Shown: positions 1-10,745 of the stretch, piece after piece
Layout: every line of letters begins with the position of its first letter
Numbering within the stretch: position 1 is the stretch's first letter
Source of the DNA: Pogonophryne albipinna
Taxonomy: Eukaryota; Chordata; Actinopteri; Perciformes; Artedidraconidae
DNA: 64,000 nt
Assembly (NCBI GenBank): GCA_028583405.1
Contig: CM053260.1
Location: 29,188,593 to 29,252,592, forward strand
Direction of reading: 5' to 3'
Program-made: the position numbers and the translations under genes
Notes under the pieces: generated by a model
What the model was told of the DNA's origin: nothing
The model's input: the letters and a program-made list of their open reading frames with translations, nothing else
Database searches by the model: none

Positions 1-619
1 CCAGAGTCTTTTGCCCCTCCAACAGAGGGATGTCCTTTTTCCTTTTCGTCATTTCACGCGATAAAAACTCTCGATCTTCTCTCAAATTATGTATTTTTTT
101 GGACGCCCTCGGCTCGAATTCAAGGCGTTCCGAGCTGAATAAGAGCGTCAAATGACGGCAAGACGCCGCCCTGGCGGAAACGCTGATACTGATATTAAAT
201 ACACATTTTACAAAAACAATTCTGACTTTCCACAATTAAATGCCTTGTCTTTTTATGATGCTGTAATGCAAACATGTCCCAAATCACTAAAGTACTTCTT
301 ATCTTCGAAGACAAAAGGGATGCATGGAGAGGGAAAGGAAATGGATTTCACTCCCAAAACTTTATTGATCCCTGCTTGATTGTAACATTTAAATACGAGG
401 ATTTAGAGAAGGGAAAAAACAGCATAAGCTCAAAAGTGAAATTTCAGAAGAAGCATATTTAGGGTAAACTCAACTTAGAAGAACGTTTATAAAGAAAGAA
501 GGTGATTTAGAGTTGGGATAAATGGTTATGTGATCGGTTATATGATGGTGGATTTCTAGATACGTTGAAACTGTTTTATAATATATTGTAATCTTTCCAA
601 AAACCTCATCTCATGCAAA
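1..619. other. Non-coding DNA with a solo LINE 3' tail
   Basis: I see no gene here. Positions about 230-312 resemble the 3' end of a fish non-LTR retrotransposon. A stretch reading 'gatgctgtaatgcaaac' is followed by an AATAAAG-like segment and 'acttcttatctt', and it is similar to a second tail at 13068-13144. The open frames here are short and lack family features. Confidence 0.4.
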
Positions 620-635
620 GGGGGGGGGGGGGGGG
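620..635. repeat. (G)16 homopolymer
   Basis: An uninterrupted run of sixteen G. It is low-complexity and prone to assembly error. Confidence 0.95.
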
Positions 636-779
636 TTCACTGTATTAATCTTTCAGAAAATCCATGCGTGTAAAAGCGTCTCATGCAGAAATCAGCCTGC
701 TTTTGTGTGGAAGTAAATCTCCTGCAGCATCCAATCACATCTCTGCATGTGTGTCTTTATATGTTCATAAGGTGTAATG

Positions 780-781
<2 letters not shown>

Positions 782-867
<86 letters not shown>
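782..867. repeat. (TG)n microsatellite
   Basis: A perfect dinucleotide repeat of 43 units. The open frames across it are artefacts of the repeat. Confidence 0.98.
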
Positions 868-868
<1 letters not shown>

Positions 869-1287
869 AAAATGCCAATATAGAAAGAGCATGACTAGCA
901 TTTTGACACCCCATTTTCTTATTTAAGTCTGGGGAATAAATCAATATTATATTGTGCTCAGAGACTTGATCTCATATTTGCCGTCTTCTATTTTGTATAC
1001 AGTACAGTCGTAACATTGGAGAAGTGTTACGTCTAAGTGTTATTTTGATGTTTGAATGTACATTTTCTGTCCTTTCTTGTGCCTCATCACTCATGTGGAT
1101 ATAATGACTGTTTATCAAAAACCGTTATTTCTAAAGGTTTTAGGAAATCAAAAATGGTCAACAAGTCGTATTCGATTACTACATATCACATAGACCTTTT
1201 ATTTAGTCGTGTTGAATGCTTTATTTTAACAGCAATCATACTGGCAAATGGGGTACATGTAATGCAGCCGATAAAACTTCTGCGTTA

Positions 1288-1603
1288 TGGTGCGTCCACA
1301 CGGCAGCGTGCGTTGAAGCTCGCTGGTGGGCGTGTCTGGCATGCGACAAACAACCAATCACATGAATCTCCTGCCCCGGAGACACAAGCACGCGGTTTGA
1401 TTGGCTAGATTTTGTACTGGCATATGATTTGATTGGCCGACGCTTCCGTCGAAGCTTGAAAAGTTGAACTTTTCTCAACTTTCGAAGCGAGCAACGCGAA
1501 GCGACGGAACCACAATGCAGTTTAGCGAAGTGTGACGTCACCCCATTCAAAGTGAATGGGAAGCCTCTGTTGAAGCAACGCACGCTGCCGTGTGGACGGG
1601 CCG
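1288..1603. mobile_element. Harbinger-like MITE (non-autonomous DNA transposon)
   Basis: The two ends are inverted copies sharing a perfect 23-bp core (CGTCCACACGGCAGCGTGCG followed by TTG on the left, its reverse complement on the right). The trinucleotide TTA flanks both sides (1285-1287 and 1604-1606), as expected for PIF/Harbinger target duplications. The 316-bp body has no transposase, so it would depend on an autonomous relative. Superfamily assignment rests on the 3-bp duplication and is tentative. Confidence 0.6.
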
Positions 1604-1661
1604 TTACAGGAAACATCAAATCCATGACCTCCAAAACAAGGTGCAACCAACCAGTAGTACC

Positions 1662-1702
1662 ACACTATTAATCCAATACTTACTGTATTGGATTAATAGT
1701 GT
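1662..1702. repeat. Perfect 18-bp hairpin
   Basis: Arms 1662-1679 and 1685-1702 are exact reverse complements around a 5-nt TTACT loop. No gene or U-tract is next to it. It may be a small fold-back element or recombination scar. Confidence 0.85.
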
Positions 1703-3137
1703 AAGTTATTACAATATCAAGCCAGACTTTCCCCATTTGGTTTGGGATACAAAAAAATGTATGCTTGTCTTTGACGCTGTATGTGTTGTTTAAGAAAAAG
1801 GAAAATAGTAATAAAGTGTAATAAAATCAGTAAATATTTGTGTATTTCTTGCTGTGATTTTAGTATTACCCCGACTGTTCACATGAATAAACCCACAGCA
1901 CTGTAGAGCGTTGTTTCCTTCATGTAAAGTTGGTCATCTATGAAATGAGGAGTCACTGAAGGTTACTCCAGAAACACAAAATGTCGGCTTGTGTTTCAGT
2001 GTTTTCCTTCTGAGGGTCTTCTGGTTCCCACCATCATTTCTCGCCTAAACCTTAAATTCTGTCAGGATTTGTTGTAACTGCCAGGAATGTCACAGTGAGT
2101 CGCAGACCAAACACTCCAGAAGAGGAGAGTTTTTATTGCAGCAAGCAGGTCTGACAACCCCTAAGAGTATCATCGCAGAAAAGTCTCATTTAAATATATA
2201 TAATGTCACTTAACTTTATTTTCTAACAGTTTAAATTCACGCCTAGCTACTAAGTGTTCTCAGACAGACAGGTGTCGTATTGACCATTTATCGCTGTATA
2301 AATCACATGTATTATTATTATTGTCAGGCAATTATCATAGAGATCTTAGGTTTGTAATTAACATATATGCTAATTTCGCCCATCATTTCAATAGCCTGTA
2401 ATGTAGTCCACGTCAACTTTATTGTCAATCTTTCAGTTTGTGTGTACAGACAGAGAGATCGAAATAACGTTTCCCACAATCCCGAATGCAAAAATATGTA
2501 TACAAATATGCACAATCAACAGACAAATGTAAATTCCCTAGCTGAGACCTTCCCCTTTCCTTAGTCTTTTTCCTGTAAAAAGTGCTTGTTTTTCTGTTGT
2601 AACACAGTCAGATTCTTGTATCACATCAGTGGAACAGGTTATCTGTCCTTCCAGCTGGAAATACATTGATTCTGTTAAATGCTATAATTCTTTATTAAAT
2701 AACACAACTTTGGTTTAAACTTGTATCTGTTCATTTCTTAGAAGGTGATTAAGTGTGGAATTTCCACCACAAGAATCAGAGTCTTCTGCAGCTTGATCGT
2801 GCTTCAAACGCAGTTGTAGCTAAATAAGGGGCCCGGGGGCCACAGGGGTCACAGTCTGAGGGCTCTGTGAGGCAGCTGCTAACTAAACAGCTGCAAACGC
2901 TCATAAAAACAGAAGTAGTAAGAGTGAGAAAGGTAGGGGACAGAATAAAGTGGTGCAGGGATGATGTATATTTGCAGGAAGTGAGCATATCCCTGGTTCA
3001 AGGGAAGTTCTTCATGTGATTTTGGATTATTGCAGAAAATAATCTGTGTTAAACAAACATTTATGATACTTACACGTTTAATTCAGCAGGATAATCTCCA
3101 CATATCAACACCACTTTATGGTTTCTGAAGTAAAAAG
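1703..3137. other. Probable mtss1 intron 1 sequence, no gene seen
   Basis: AT-rich unique-looking DNA. I recognise no exon, RNA gene or mobile-element end. If the exon at 24372-24443 is exon 1 of a minus-strand gene, this stretch would lie in its first intron. Confidence 0.4.
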
Positions 3138-4013
3138 CTAATGTTGGGCTATAAAGGAACTACAGCACGGTCACATGACTTCACGTCACCACCGCTAAGC
3201 TAAAGGAGGCTAATGTTGGGCTATAAAGGAACTACAGCACGGTCACATGACTTCAAGTCACCACCGCTAAGCTAAAGGTGGCTAATGTTGGGCTATAAAG
3301 GAACTACAGCACGGTCACATGACTTCACGTCACCACCGCTAAGCTAAAGGAGGCTAATGTTGGGCTATAAAGGAACTACAGCACGGTCACATGAGTTCAC
3401 GTCACCACCGCTAAGCTAAAGGTGGCTAATGTTGGGCTATAAAGGAACTACAGCACGGTCACATGACTTCACGTTACCACCGCTAAGCTAAAGGTGGCTA
3501 ATGTTGGGCTATAAAGGAACTACAGCACGGTCACATGACTTCACGTCACCACCGCGAAGCTAAAGGAGGCTAATGTTGGGCTATAAAGGAACTACAGCAC
3601 GGTCACATGACTTCACGTCACCACCGCTAGGCTAAAGGAGGCTAATGTTGGGCTATAAAGGAACTACAGCACGGTCACATGACTTCACGTCACCACCGCT
3701 AAGCTAAAGGTGGCTAATGTTGGGCTATAAAGGAACTACAGCACGGTCACATGACTTCACGTCACCACCGCTAAGCTAAAGGAGGCTAATGTTGGGCTAT
3801 AAAGGAACTACAGCACGGTCACATGACTTCAAGTCACCACCGCTAAGCTAAAGGTGGCTAATGTTGGGCTATAAAGGAACTACAGTACGGTCACATGACT
3901 TCACGTCACCACCGCTAAGCTAAAGGAGGCTAATGTTGGGCTATAAAGGAACTACAGCACGGTCACATGACTTCACGTCACCACCGCTAAGCTAAAGGTG
4001 GCTAATGTTGGGC
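3138..4013. repeat. 72-bp minisatellite, 12 units
   Basis: Twelve head-to-tail units of exactly 72 bp (3138-4001) plus a 12-bp partial. Differences between units are scattered substitutions, for example GGAGG/GGTGG and CACGTCA/CAAGTCA. Every unit carries TATAAAGG, the E-box-like GTCACATGAC (GTCACATGAG in one unit), and a CACGTCA-type half site. Those motifs make it a possible homotypic cluster of bHLH-zip or CREB/ATF sites, but that is inference; it may be neutral. Confidence 0.95.
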
Positions 4014-6072
4014 GTGATGACGTTGAGTCGTCTCATTTAGACACTTGTTAGCAACAGTGGGCTATTTACTGATGTATTTAATGTCGCAGAACAAAACGTT
4101 TAATTCTCTTCAGCTTGTGTTAACCACAGACCGTGTTAGACGTCAAATATTATTATTTCAGTCCCTTCCTAAACTCAACCCTCCTTAAACTCTTGTTTTA
4201 AGATGAGTGGAAACGTCCTCCACGCTCTTCTGGCTCTGACACAGTGAACCATTCAGAAAAGCTGCAGCTCTGCATGTGTAGAAGATATTCAGAGCTGTTA
4301 TCCTACCTGCTCAGTTACTCACACTGCATGACCAGGTGTTGGGTTACTGAAGTCTGTGTGTAGGCTAATCCTACCGCCCTAATCCTGCCTTGCTTCACTG
4401 ACCGACACAAAGACAAGAGAGAGATCTGAAGAAGGACTGCGTGACGTGTTAGAAAGTGAGAATCCTGCCCCGTTGACCCGAGTCGAGAAAGACCTTCTTT
4501 AGTCACTCAGACATCGAGTCTGGGCTGAAGCACGAACATCGTAATTCATTCATCCAATCAGTGAGTCGTGGCTGGGGGTTTACATGTCAGAGAAAATGGG
4601 CTTCTCCTACAATCATTCTCCATTTCTCTGCTGAGCATCTTCTCAATTAATCCATTATTGCTACGTTTAAGAAATGCCGTCATGATTCTTGTTAACAAGT
4701 GCATGTCTTTTCTGACCAAAACTTTACATAACATTTAGCTGAAGCTTTTATCCAAAACGACTGACAATAAGTGCAATAAACCATAGAGATTCAGATTCAA
4801 ACTCAAAACAAGGGCCATGATATTCACTTTAAACAAGCAAGACCATTTTAATAAGTGCTAGGTTAAACTCTTAACAAAAGCATAATGAATAAAAGGGTGA
4901 AACAATGTGCTAAAAATGTCACTAAAACAATGAAAGGGATGATTTCAATGCACTACAATGGCTTCTTAAAGCTCTTTGTAGCATGTCAGATGAACCACAT
5001 GCAAAGTGGGAACTGATAATACTGCAGAGATCAGAACTGGCTCAGGAGAAACAGCTGAAAATGACTTTTAAAAAGCAGACAAATACTTGAAATATCCAGT
5101 TGTGACAAATAATATAATTACCAAGAGAAGTGTTTGTTTGTTGCCTACGGTGACTAACTGAGAGTAAGGTGACCCCTGGATACACACTTAGAAACACTAC
5201 CCACACACACACGTGTCTGTTACATAATTTTCTGATATCGCTGCAGCTTTCTGTGAGTACTTTTTCATGCAAATGGCAGAAAGTGCTCTTTGAAGGCTCT
5301 CAAATATGGAGATCTCCTGCTTTTCTCTGTTTAATATCCTGTTAAAGTGATTATCATTGGATACTTGACGACAAAACAAGACTTTTAAAGAGCTCACCTT
5401 GGATTTTAAGAACCTGGGACATGGTTCAAACAATTAATTTGGTAGATACATAAATAATAGTTAGATACAGCCCTACTAGGCATGTGCATGGTTTTTAGTT
5501 TCCAAAACCAACTGTGTTCATGATTTTCAGAGTGTGAATGTTGTCCTACCATGCCTGCACATGCCTGCCAAGTTTCTGCTCTGTGTGAGTGTTTGTGTGT
5601 TATGAAATCCACATAATCTGATAAGAGTTTGGAGAAATGTGGGTTTTAATGAGGAAGAGAAGAGATAGAAATGTGTGAAGAGGAAACAGGTTCAAAACAT
5701 AGATTCCAGCAAACTGGTGTCAGTGTTTTAACATCAGGAAACATTCAGAGTACTATAGTTTGAAGAGGCTTTTCTGTTGGTGCGTAAGTAATTGTGCTCA
5801 AATATTGTTGATTACTTTAGTTAATATAGGATTTGAGTTTAAAACCCTCCTTTCAGCTCAAGTCTATCATTTCGAACAACCTCCCATTAAGGAAGAACAG
5901 ATACTTCAGTACCAAGTGGATGCAAAGTATTCTGAAAACGTGATGGTACTGGATTTCCTGAAGTACGGTACATGGGGGCGAATCTATGGGACGCACCCTA
6001 TATTTCTATATTGGGAAATTGTTAACTAGAAACCTGTGTCGAAATCGAGGAGCACTAGCTAACATTAGCCAG
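4014..6072. other. Non-coding stretch with an L2 3' tail at 4735-4790
   Basis: No gene is recognised. At 4735-4790 there is a reverse-strand copy of the fish L2 LINE 3' tail; the plus strand reads 'gcttttatccaaaacgac' and 'aataagtgca'. It matches the tail of the larger L2 copy at 34473-36191 with several substitutions, so it is an older solo tail. Confidence 0.5.
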
Positions 6073-6080
6073 TTAGCAGC

Positions 6081-6686
6081 TAGGGTTGCAAAATTCCGGG
6101 AATTTTCAAAGATGGAAACTTTCCATGGGAATAAACTGGGAATTTTCTAAATGGAAGGTTGGCTCTTCATAGGGAACTTAGATATAGTTGGGGAAAGTAT
6201 ATTTTAGCTTAATCTTGACCAAAACAAACGGATACCATTCAAGTACACTTGGATATCCTTTCCATTCCTCAATCAAATACACACTGCTTACTCCATGGCT
6301 ATTGAGACCACACCCCCTACAGGCACTGTGCATTCCTCCATCACATGCACAGATGATTTCTAGAAGTAATATTTAACTCAACATTCATGTTTTTGTTTTT
6401 CAATGAAACAAATGCTTGTTCAATAAAATAATTAAAACTTGTTCTGTTCTACTTACAAATAAATCTGTTGAAATGTCATGTTTTTTTTAATTGTATAATT
6501 TTCAATGGATGTTTTCTTATGACAAAACGTTTATATTTATGCTTGGATACGATACAATTCGATTACATTACCCTCAATTCCCATTATTCCCATGGAAAGT
6601 TTCCAATATGGCAAAATTCCCCAGCTTAAATTCCCATGGAAATGTACCGGAAACTTGCCGTAAATGTTTCGCCCCTTTGAACCCTA
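6081..6686. mobile_element. Non-autonomous hAT element with 8-bp TSD
   Basis: The element begins TAGGGTTGC and ends AACCCTA. It is flanked by a perfect 8-bp target duplication, TTAGCAGC, at 6073-6080 and 6687-6694. Sub-terminal inverted copies of GGAAACTTTCCATGGGAAT occur near both ends. An 8-bp duplication with TAGGG..CCCTA ends is characteristic of the hAT superfamily. There is no transposase frame inside its 606 bp, so it must be mobilised in trans. Confidence 0.85.
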
Positions 6687-7013
6687 TTAGCAGCACAGTT
6701 TAATTGAAGTTGAACAGAATTAATTGAAGCTCTAATTTCTAATAATTAGTATTTTGTCAACGTAATTTCGGGCGTCTTCATGATGCGTTTGAATGAAGTC
6801 TGGTAAAATGTATTTTGGTGTGAAACTTGAATACGTTTAGACAGCTGATTGGATTGGATTAAAAACTGTATACATAGATACAGATCAGAGAGGGAATACT
6901 TACCTGTTTAACTACATAGCAAAAGACAGTCGCAGGTTGAAGTAGATTATATTCGATTCCCAACAATAAATCCAGAGTATCAGAAAATCGTTGCATCTCA
7001 CTGGTATTAGTAT

Positions 7014-7742
7014 TAGGGTTGCCAGAAACTGACCATGATCAAAATCGATTATTCGGCAGCCCTGGCGAATAATAATCGATTATTCGACCGACACCCCCCC
7101 CCGCGCGGGAGAGAAGAAAAAAAACTCAGACAAAAGGAATTCCGTTGTTTTCTTTACTTTACTATGTTTAACAGTACAAACAACAAACATGAACGTCATC
7201 ACAACGACGTGGCCTTGAAGTGAAGTTGGTAATGGCCGGCTGTGCTGCGTCTTTCTCTGTAACCTCTTTGGCGTGCTTCGCACTCAAATGCGAACGCATT
7301 GTTGAGGTTGAGCTGTGATAGACCAACGTCTTTTCGCAGAGCTTGCATTTAACTTCCTTTGGACTTGTAAGTTTGAAGTAGTTCCACGAGGAGGAACTCT
7401 TTTTACCTGCCGCTTTGTTCATCTTTAGTCGTGTGAGGGAGAGGGGGGGTGGGGGCGGGGGCGGGGGCGGTGTGTAGCGTGCTGCAGCAGCAGTCTGCTC
7501 TGCACGCAGGATTCCTCCAAGTTTACAGTAAAACAAACTGGTGGTGTGACCAATGGCCATTTACAATTATTAATACTATTACTATTATTAGCATTCGTCG
7601 ATATTTTGGTTGAAACTAAGCCAGAAAAAAAACAAAAAAACATAAATAATAATAAAAAAATATATAAATAAAATCGATTTTTAAAAATAATATTCGATTA
7701 TGGAGACTGTAACGAATAATCGAATAATCACTGGCATCCCTA
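7014..7742 (-). mobile_element. Deleted hAT element carrying a BED zinc finger
   Basis: The ends are TAGGGTTGCCAG and CTGGCATCCCTA. A perfect 8-bp duplication, ATTAGTAT, flanks it (7006-7013 and 7743-7750). Inside is the 5' end of a transposase gene on the minus strand, but the catalytic part is missing. It is therefore an internally deleted hAT copy of 729 bp. The intact duplication suggests a fairly recent insertion. Confidence 0.88.
7168..7422 (-). pseudogene. hAT transposase N-terminus with BED-type zinc finger
   Basis: The frame starting at the ATG at 7422 encodes a BED finger, the DNA-binding module that recognises transposon ends in hAT transposases. Seen in order: SSSSWNYFKL with the conserved aromatic residues, then CKLC, then an H..H pair in RSHLSAKH. 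After the finger come about 25 residues before the frame stops at 7168, whereas a full transposase has roughly 500-700. The DDE core and the C-terminal dimerisation region are absent, so it is a fragment. An upstream in-frame poly-proline stretch (from a GC-rich run at 7439-7470) is probably 5' UTR. A domesticated ZBED gene is unlikely, because it sits between intact transposon ends. Confidence 0.8.
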
Positions 7743-7750
7743 ATTAGTAT

Positions 7751-8398
7751 GCATCTCGGGTGCTGTGACTTCCCTACATACAGGATATTTATATCAACCA
7801 ATCAGCTTCTTCAACCTCCAGTAACCAAAGACACCCTTCTCCAAATAAATCTGCAGAAACCTTGAATTCCCTCCAAAACTTGCTTTATCTTAAACAGATA
7901 GCTGCTCACTACAAACGCTACTAGGTTTAAATTACATCTTCTTTGGAAACAATACGACTTTATTGTGTCTTTCTGTAAACTATAATATAAAAAAGCTAAA
8001 TTGTAAGCTTAGTTTAAGGTCCATTCTGAGCCTGTTTTGCTTCCAAGAGCTCTTTAGAAATTGAAACCGACTGTGTGTCCAGACAACTTTAACCATATAA
8101 CAGTTTAGCTCAATCTTCTGACTTGTTGCAGGAAGAGATTTATGATGTTTTATGATGGATATTATTGACCCTCTCGTCATAAACCATTAAGTGTCACACA
8201 GCGGAGAAGGCATTTGTCCAAAGTATGTGACGGTGCAAATTCCCCAGAACCAGTTTGAGAGTGAAACCTGTTCATTACACACTACAGAGGATTGTTATTA
8301 CTATGACTTCTGGTTTACCTTCCTTTCAATAAAGAGGACGGTTCGGATGTTTTAAAGTAGGGTGGAATTAGTGACTTATCCACAATAACATCAGCTCA
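7751..8398. other. Non-coding, nothing recognised
   Basis: AT-rich sequence between the hAT element and the 57-bp minisatellite. No exon or element end was seen. Confidence 0.4.
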
Positions 8399-8937
8399 GG
8401 ACTCTTTAAAGTAGAGACACTACATACTGATATACACCTGAACATCAGCAGGAAGGACTCTTTAAAGTAGAGACACTACATACTGATATACACCTGAACA
8501 TCAGCAGGAGAGGACTCTTTAAAGTAGAGACACTACATACTGATATACACCTGAACATCAGCAGGAAGGACTCTTTAAAGTAGAGACACTACATACTGAT
8601 ATACACCTGAACATCAGCAGGAGAGGACTCTTTAAAGTAGAGACACTACATACTGATATACAACTGAACATCAGCAGGAGAGGACTCTTTAAAGTAGAGA
8701 CACTACATACTGATATACACCTGAACATCAGCAGGAGAGGACTCTTTAAAGTAGAGACACTACATACTGATATACACCTGGACATCAGCAGGAGAGGACT
8801 CTTTAAAGTAGAGACACTACATACTGATATACACCTGAACATCAGCAGGAGAGGACTCTTTAAAGTAGAGACACTACATACTGATATACACCTGAACATC
8901 AGCAGGAGAGGACTCCTTAAAGTAGAGACACTACATT
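8399..8937. repeat. 57-bp minisatellite, array 1 (about 9 units)
   Basis: Tandem 57-bp units; two near the left edge are 1 bp shorter. The unit includes 'ctctttaaagtagagac', 'tactgatatacacctga' and 'acatcagcaggagagg'. The same unit builds the arrays at 33981-34472 and 36192-37065, and a partial unit lies at 31307-31335. Because 57 is divisible by three and the minus strand lacks stops, it gives a spurious open frame of 19-residue repeats. Confidence 0.95.
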
Positions 8938-9705
8938 CTAATATGTGAAGTACATTGCTTAGTTTCCATGCTGTAAGTTTCGCATAAGTACCTTAAACAA
9001 CGTCAAATCAAACTATCTCTTTAAGATAAACTTAAGGCTTTGTGTTCATGTTGTTCCCTACATATGTATCATACTGGCATTTGTCTTTATTGTTGTTATT
9101 GTCAGTAAATCCCATGACTGCCTCTCAGTACTTTATGACTTCTCTACTCACAAAGCCCACTGGTTCCTACTGAAAACTGCACTACGTAGCCCAAAAACAC
9201 ACCAAACGTTTTGTCCGCTGCCCTGGCAATTATGATTCAGACAAAGTGTCGCCATATTAAAGCAACAGAGACTCAGGGAGACTGTTCAAACAGCAGGTTG
9301 ATGGTTTGTTTAATGCTGTGTTTGAGTAACACTGGCTGACTTAAAGAGAGGAAAGTAGACAGGAAGGCGTGTCAACATCAGGTTAATGGTTTGTTCAGTA
9401 GAGAGTTCTTTATCAGTGAAACAACGAGGTTTTTATTAAGTGAAACAAACAGTGGAGGACTTTATATTCCTCTTATCGCTGCTATGCAACTGACAAGCTT
9501 GAGTTTCTTTAATAGTGAAAGTAGGATCACTGCCATTCGCTGTAAACTGATGGTGTAATAGTTGATATGGACTGCATTCCTCTCCTTGGGATCACAGAGA
9601 TATTTCAGAGGCAGAAAGACGTCTCTTAGCTCCTGATTTCCAGACTAAATTCCTGCTGTTAGATAAGATAAGATGGACCTTTATTAGAGTAAAGGAAGGA
9701 AGAAT
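8938..9705. other. Non-coding, with a short LINE tail at 9660-9692
   Basis: No gene is seen. At 9660-9692 'agataagataagatgg' followed by 'cctttatta' resembles the reversed 3' tail of a fish LINE of the AATAAAGG..(ATCTT)n type. Confidence 0.4.
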
Positions 9706-9709
9706 TTAA

Positions 9710-10741
9710 CCTGTTTAGCCCCGAGCCTGTTTTTCAGGTCTCAGGCTCGAAAATGACATTCCCAGAACAAATGACCATAACTTCCCTTCTAAAAGGGTTA
9801 AATTAATAATCTTTTTTCTCAAAGCAATGATAAACCTTTGAGTTGTAGAAAAGTCCAAATGTAAATTATTGTATCTGTCCAAAAAATAAAAACATTACTC
9901 ATAGTGAAAACCACATTTGAATGATGGGTTAGTAGACTAAAAGCTTTAGGAATCCAAACTATAACATATAATAAGTACCCTGTATCAAGATTGAGAGGTT
10001 TAGCACAAAAAAAACACTTCTGGGGTGATTTGGGTGAATTTGACCTATCTCTGGCCCCCCTTGGTCTCCTTTTAACCGCTTGAGCCAAGAGAATCGAGGG
10101 GAAGTTCCACATACACACACGTTAGCAAATAAGGAGTGAGAGTGACGCGTAGACTAAACAGGAAGCTGTCATACACTCTGGAAGCTATCATTAGCAGCTA
10201 ATATGAAAACTCAGTTTTTGACATAAAAATTGAATTATGGATTATCAATAGTTTTTTCAAAGTGACAGACACATTGGATTAACCTTCAACCGCGTTGTTA
10301 TCGTTTTAATGCCATTGAACACGACTTTTGATCAGAATAACAGCTAAGGTGAGCATATCTCCGTGTTTTGCTACCTAAAGCTACGTCGTGTGTTGTCTGT
10401 ATTTTCTTCCCCTGTCACGAGTTCAGATCGCTCAGTGATGATACATATTATTTCTATAATCTGTGGACTCTCAGTTTGTTAGCTAAGCTTGTTTGTGCAG
10501 ATCCAAAAAGTATATCGATCGATTTATGCCTAGAGTTCTGTGCTAAGTACGTTAGCATGTTTTCGCTCAGGGCTCAGGACCCTTCTTGTGAGAGTTGTGT
10601 TTTGTTTCGGTAAAAATGGTTCGTATAATCAGTTAGCTGAGTTTCTTCCCGTTTGGATGGTATTACACATTCATCGGTTTTTTAAATATTAAGAAGCCCT
10701 GAGACACAGTGTCGCCGGCGGGGTCTTTGGGGCTTAACAGG
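9710..10741. mobile_element. TTAA-flanked DNA transposon, 1,032 bp, non-autonomous
   Basis: TTAA flanks both ends (9706-9709 and 10742-10745). The left end reads CCTGTTTAGCCCCGAG and the right end reads CTTTGGGGCTTAACAGG, which are inverted copies over CCTGTTxAGCCCC. TTAA duplications are typical of piggyBac and Kolobok elements. A second, diverged copy enters at 63188 and runs off the window. The open frames inside have no transposase motifs. Confidence 0.72.
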
Positions 10742-10745
10742 TTAA

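Noticed and set aside
1052..1646. Open frames across the Harbinger-like MITE
   Set aside because: They run through both terminal inverted repeats and show no protein features.
3138..4013. CRISPR-like array
   Set aside because: Units are contiguous with no variable spacers; the genome is eukaryotic and this is a minisatellite.
7439..7470. Poly-proline N-terminal extension of the BED protein
   Set aside because: It comes from a GGGGGC-type run upstream of a better ATG at 7422; family members start near the finger.
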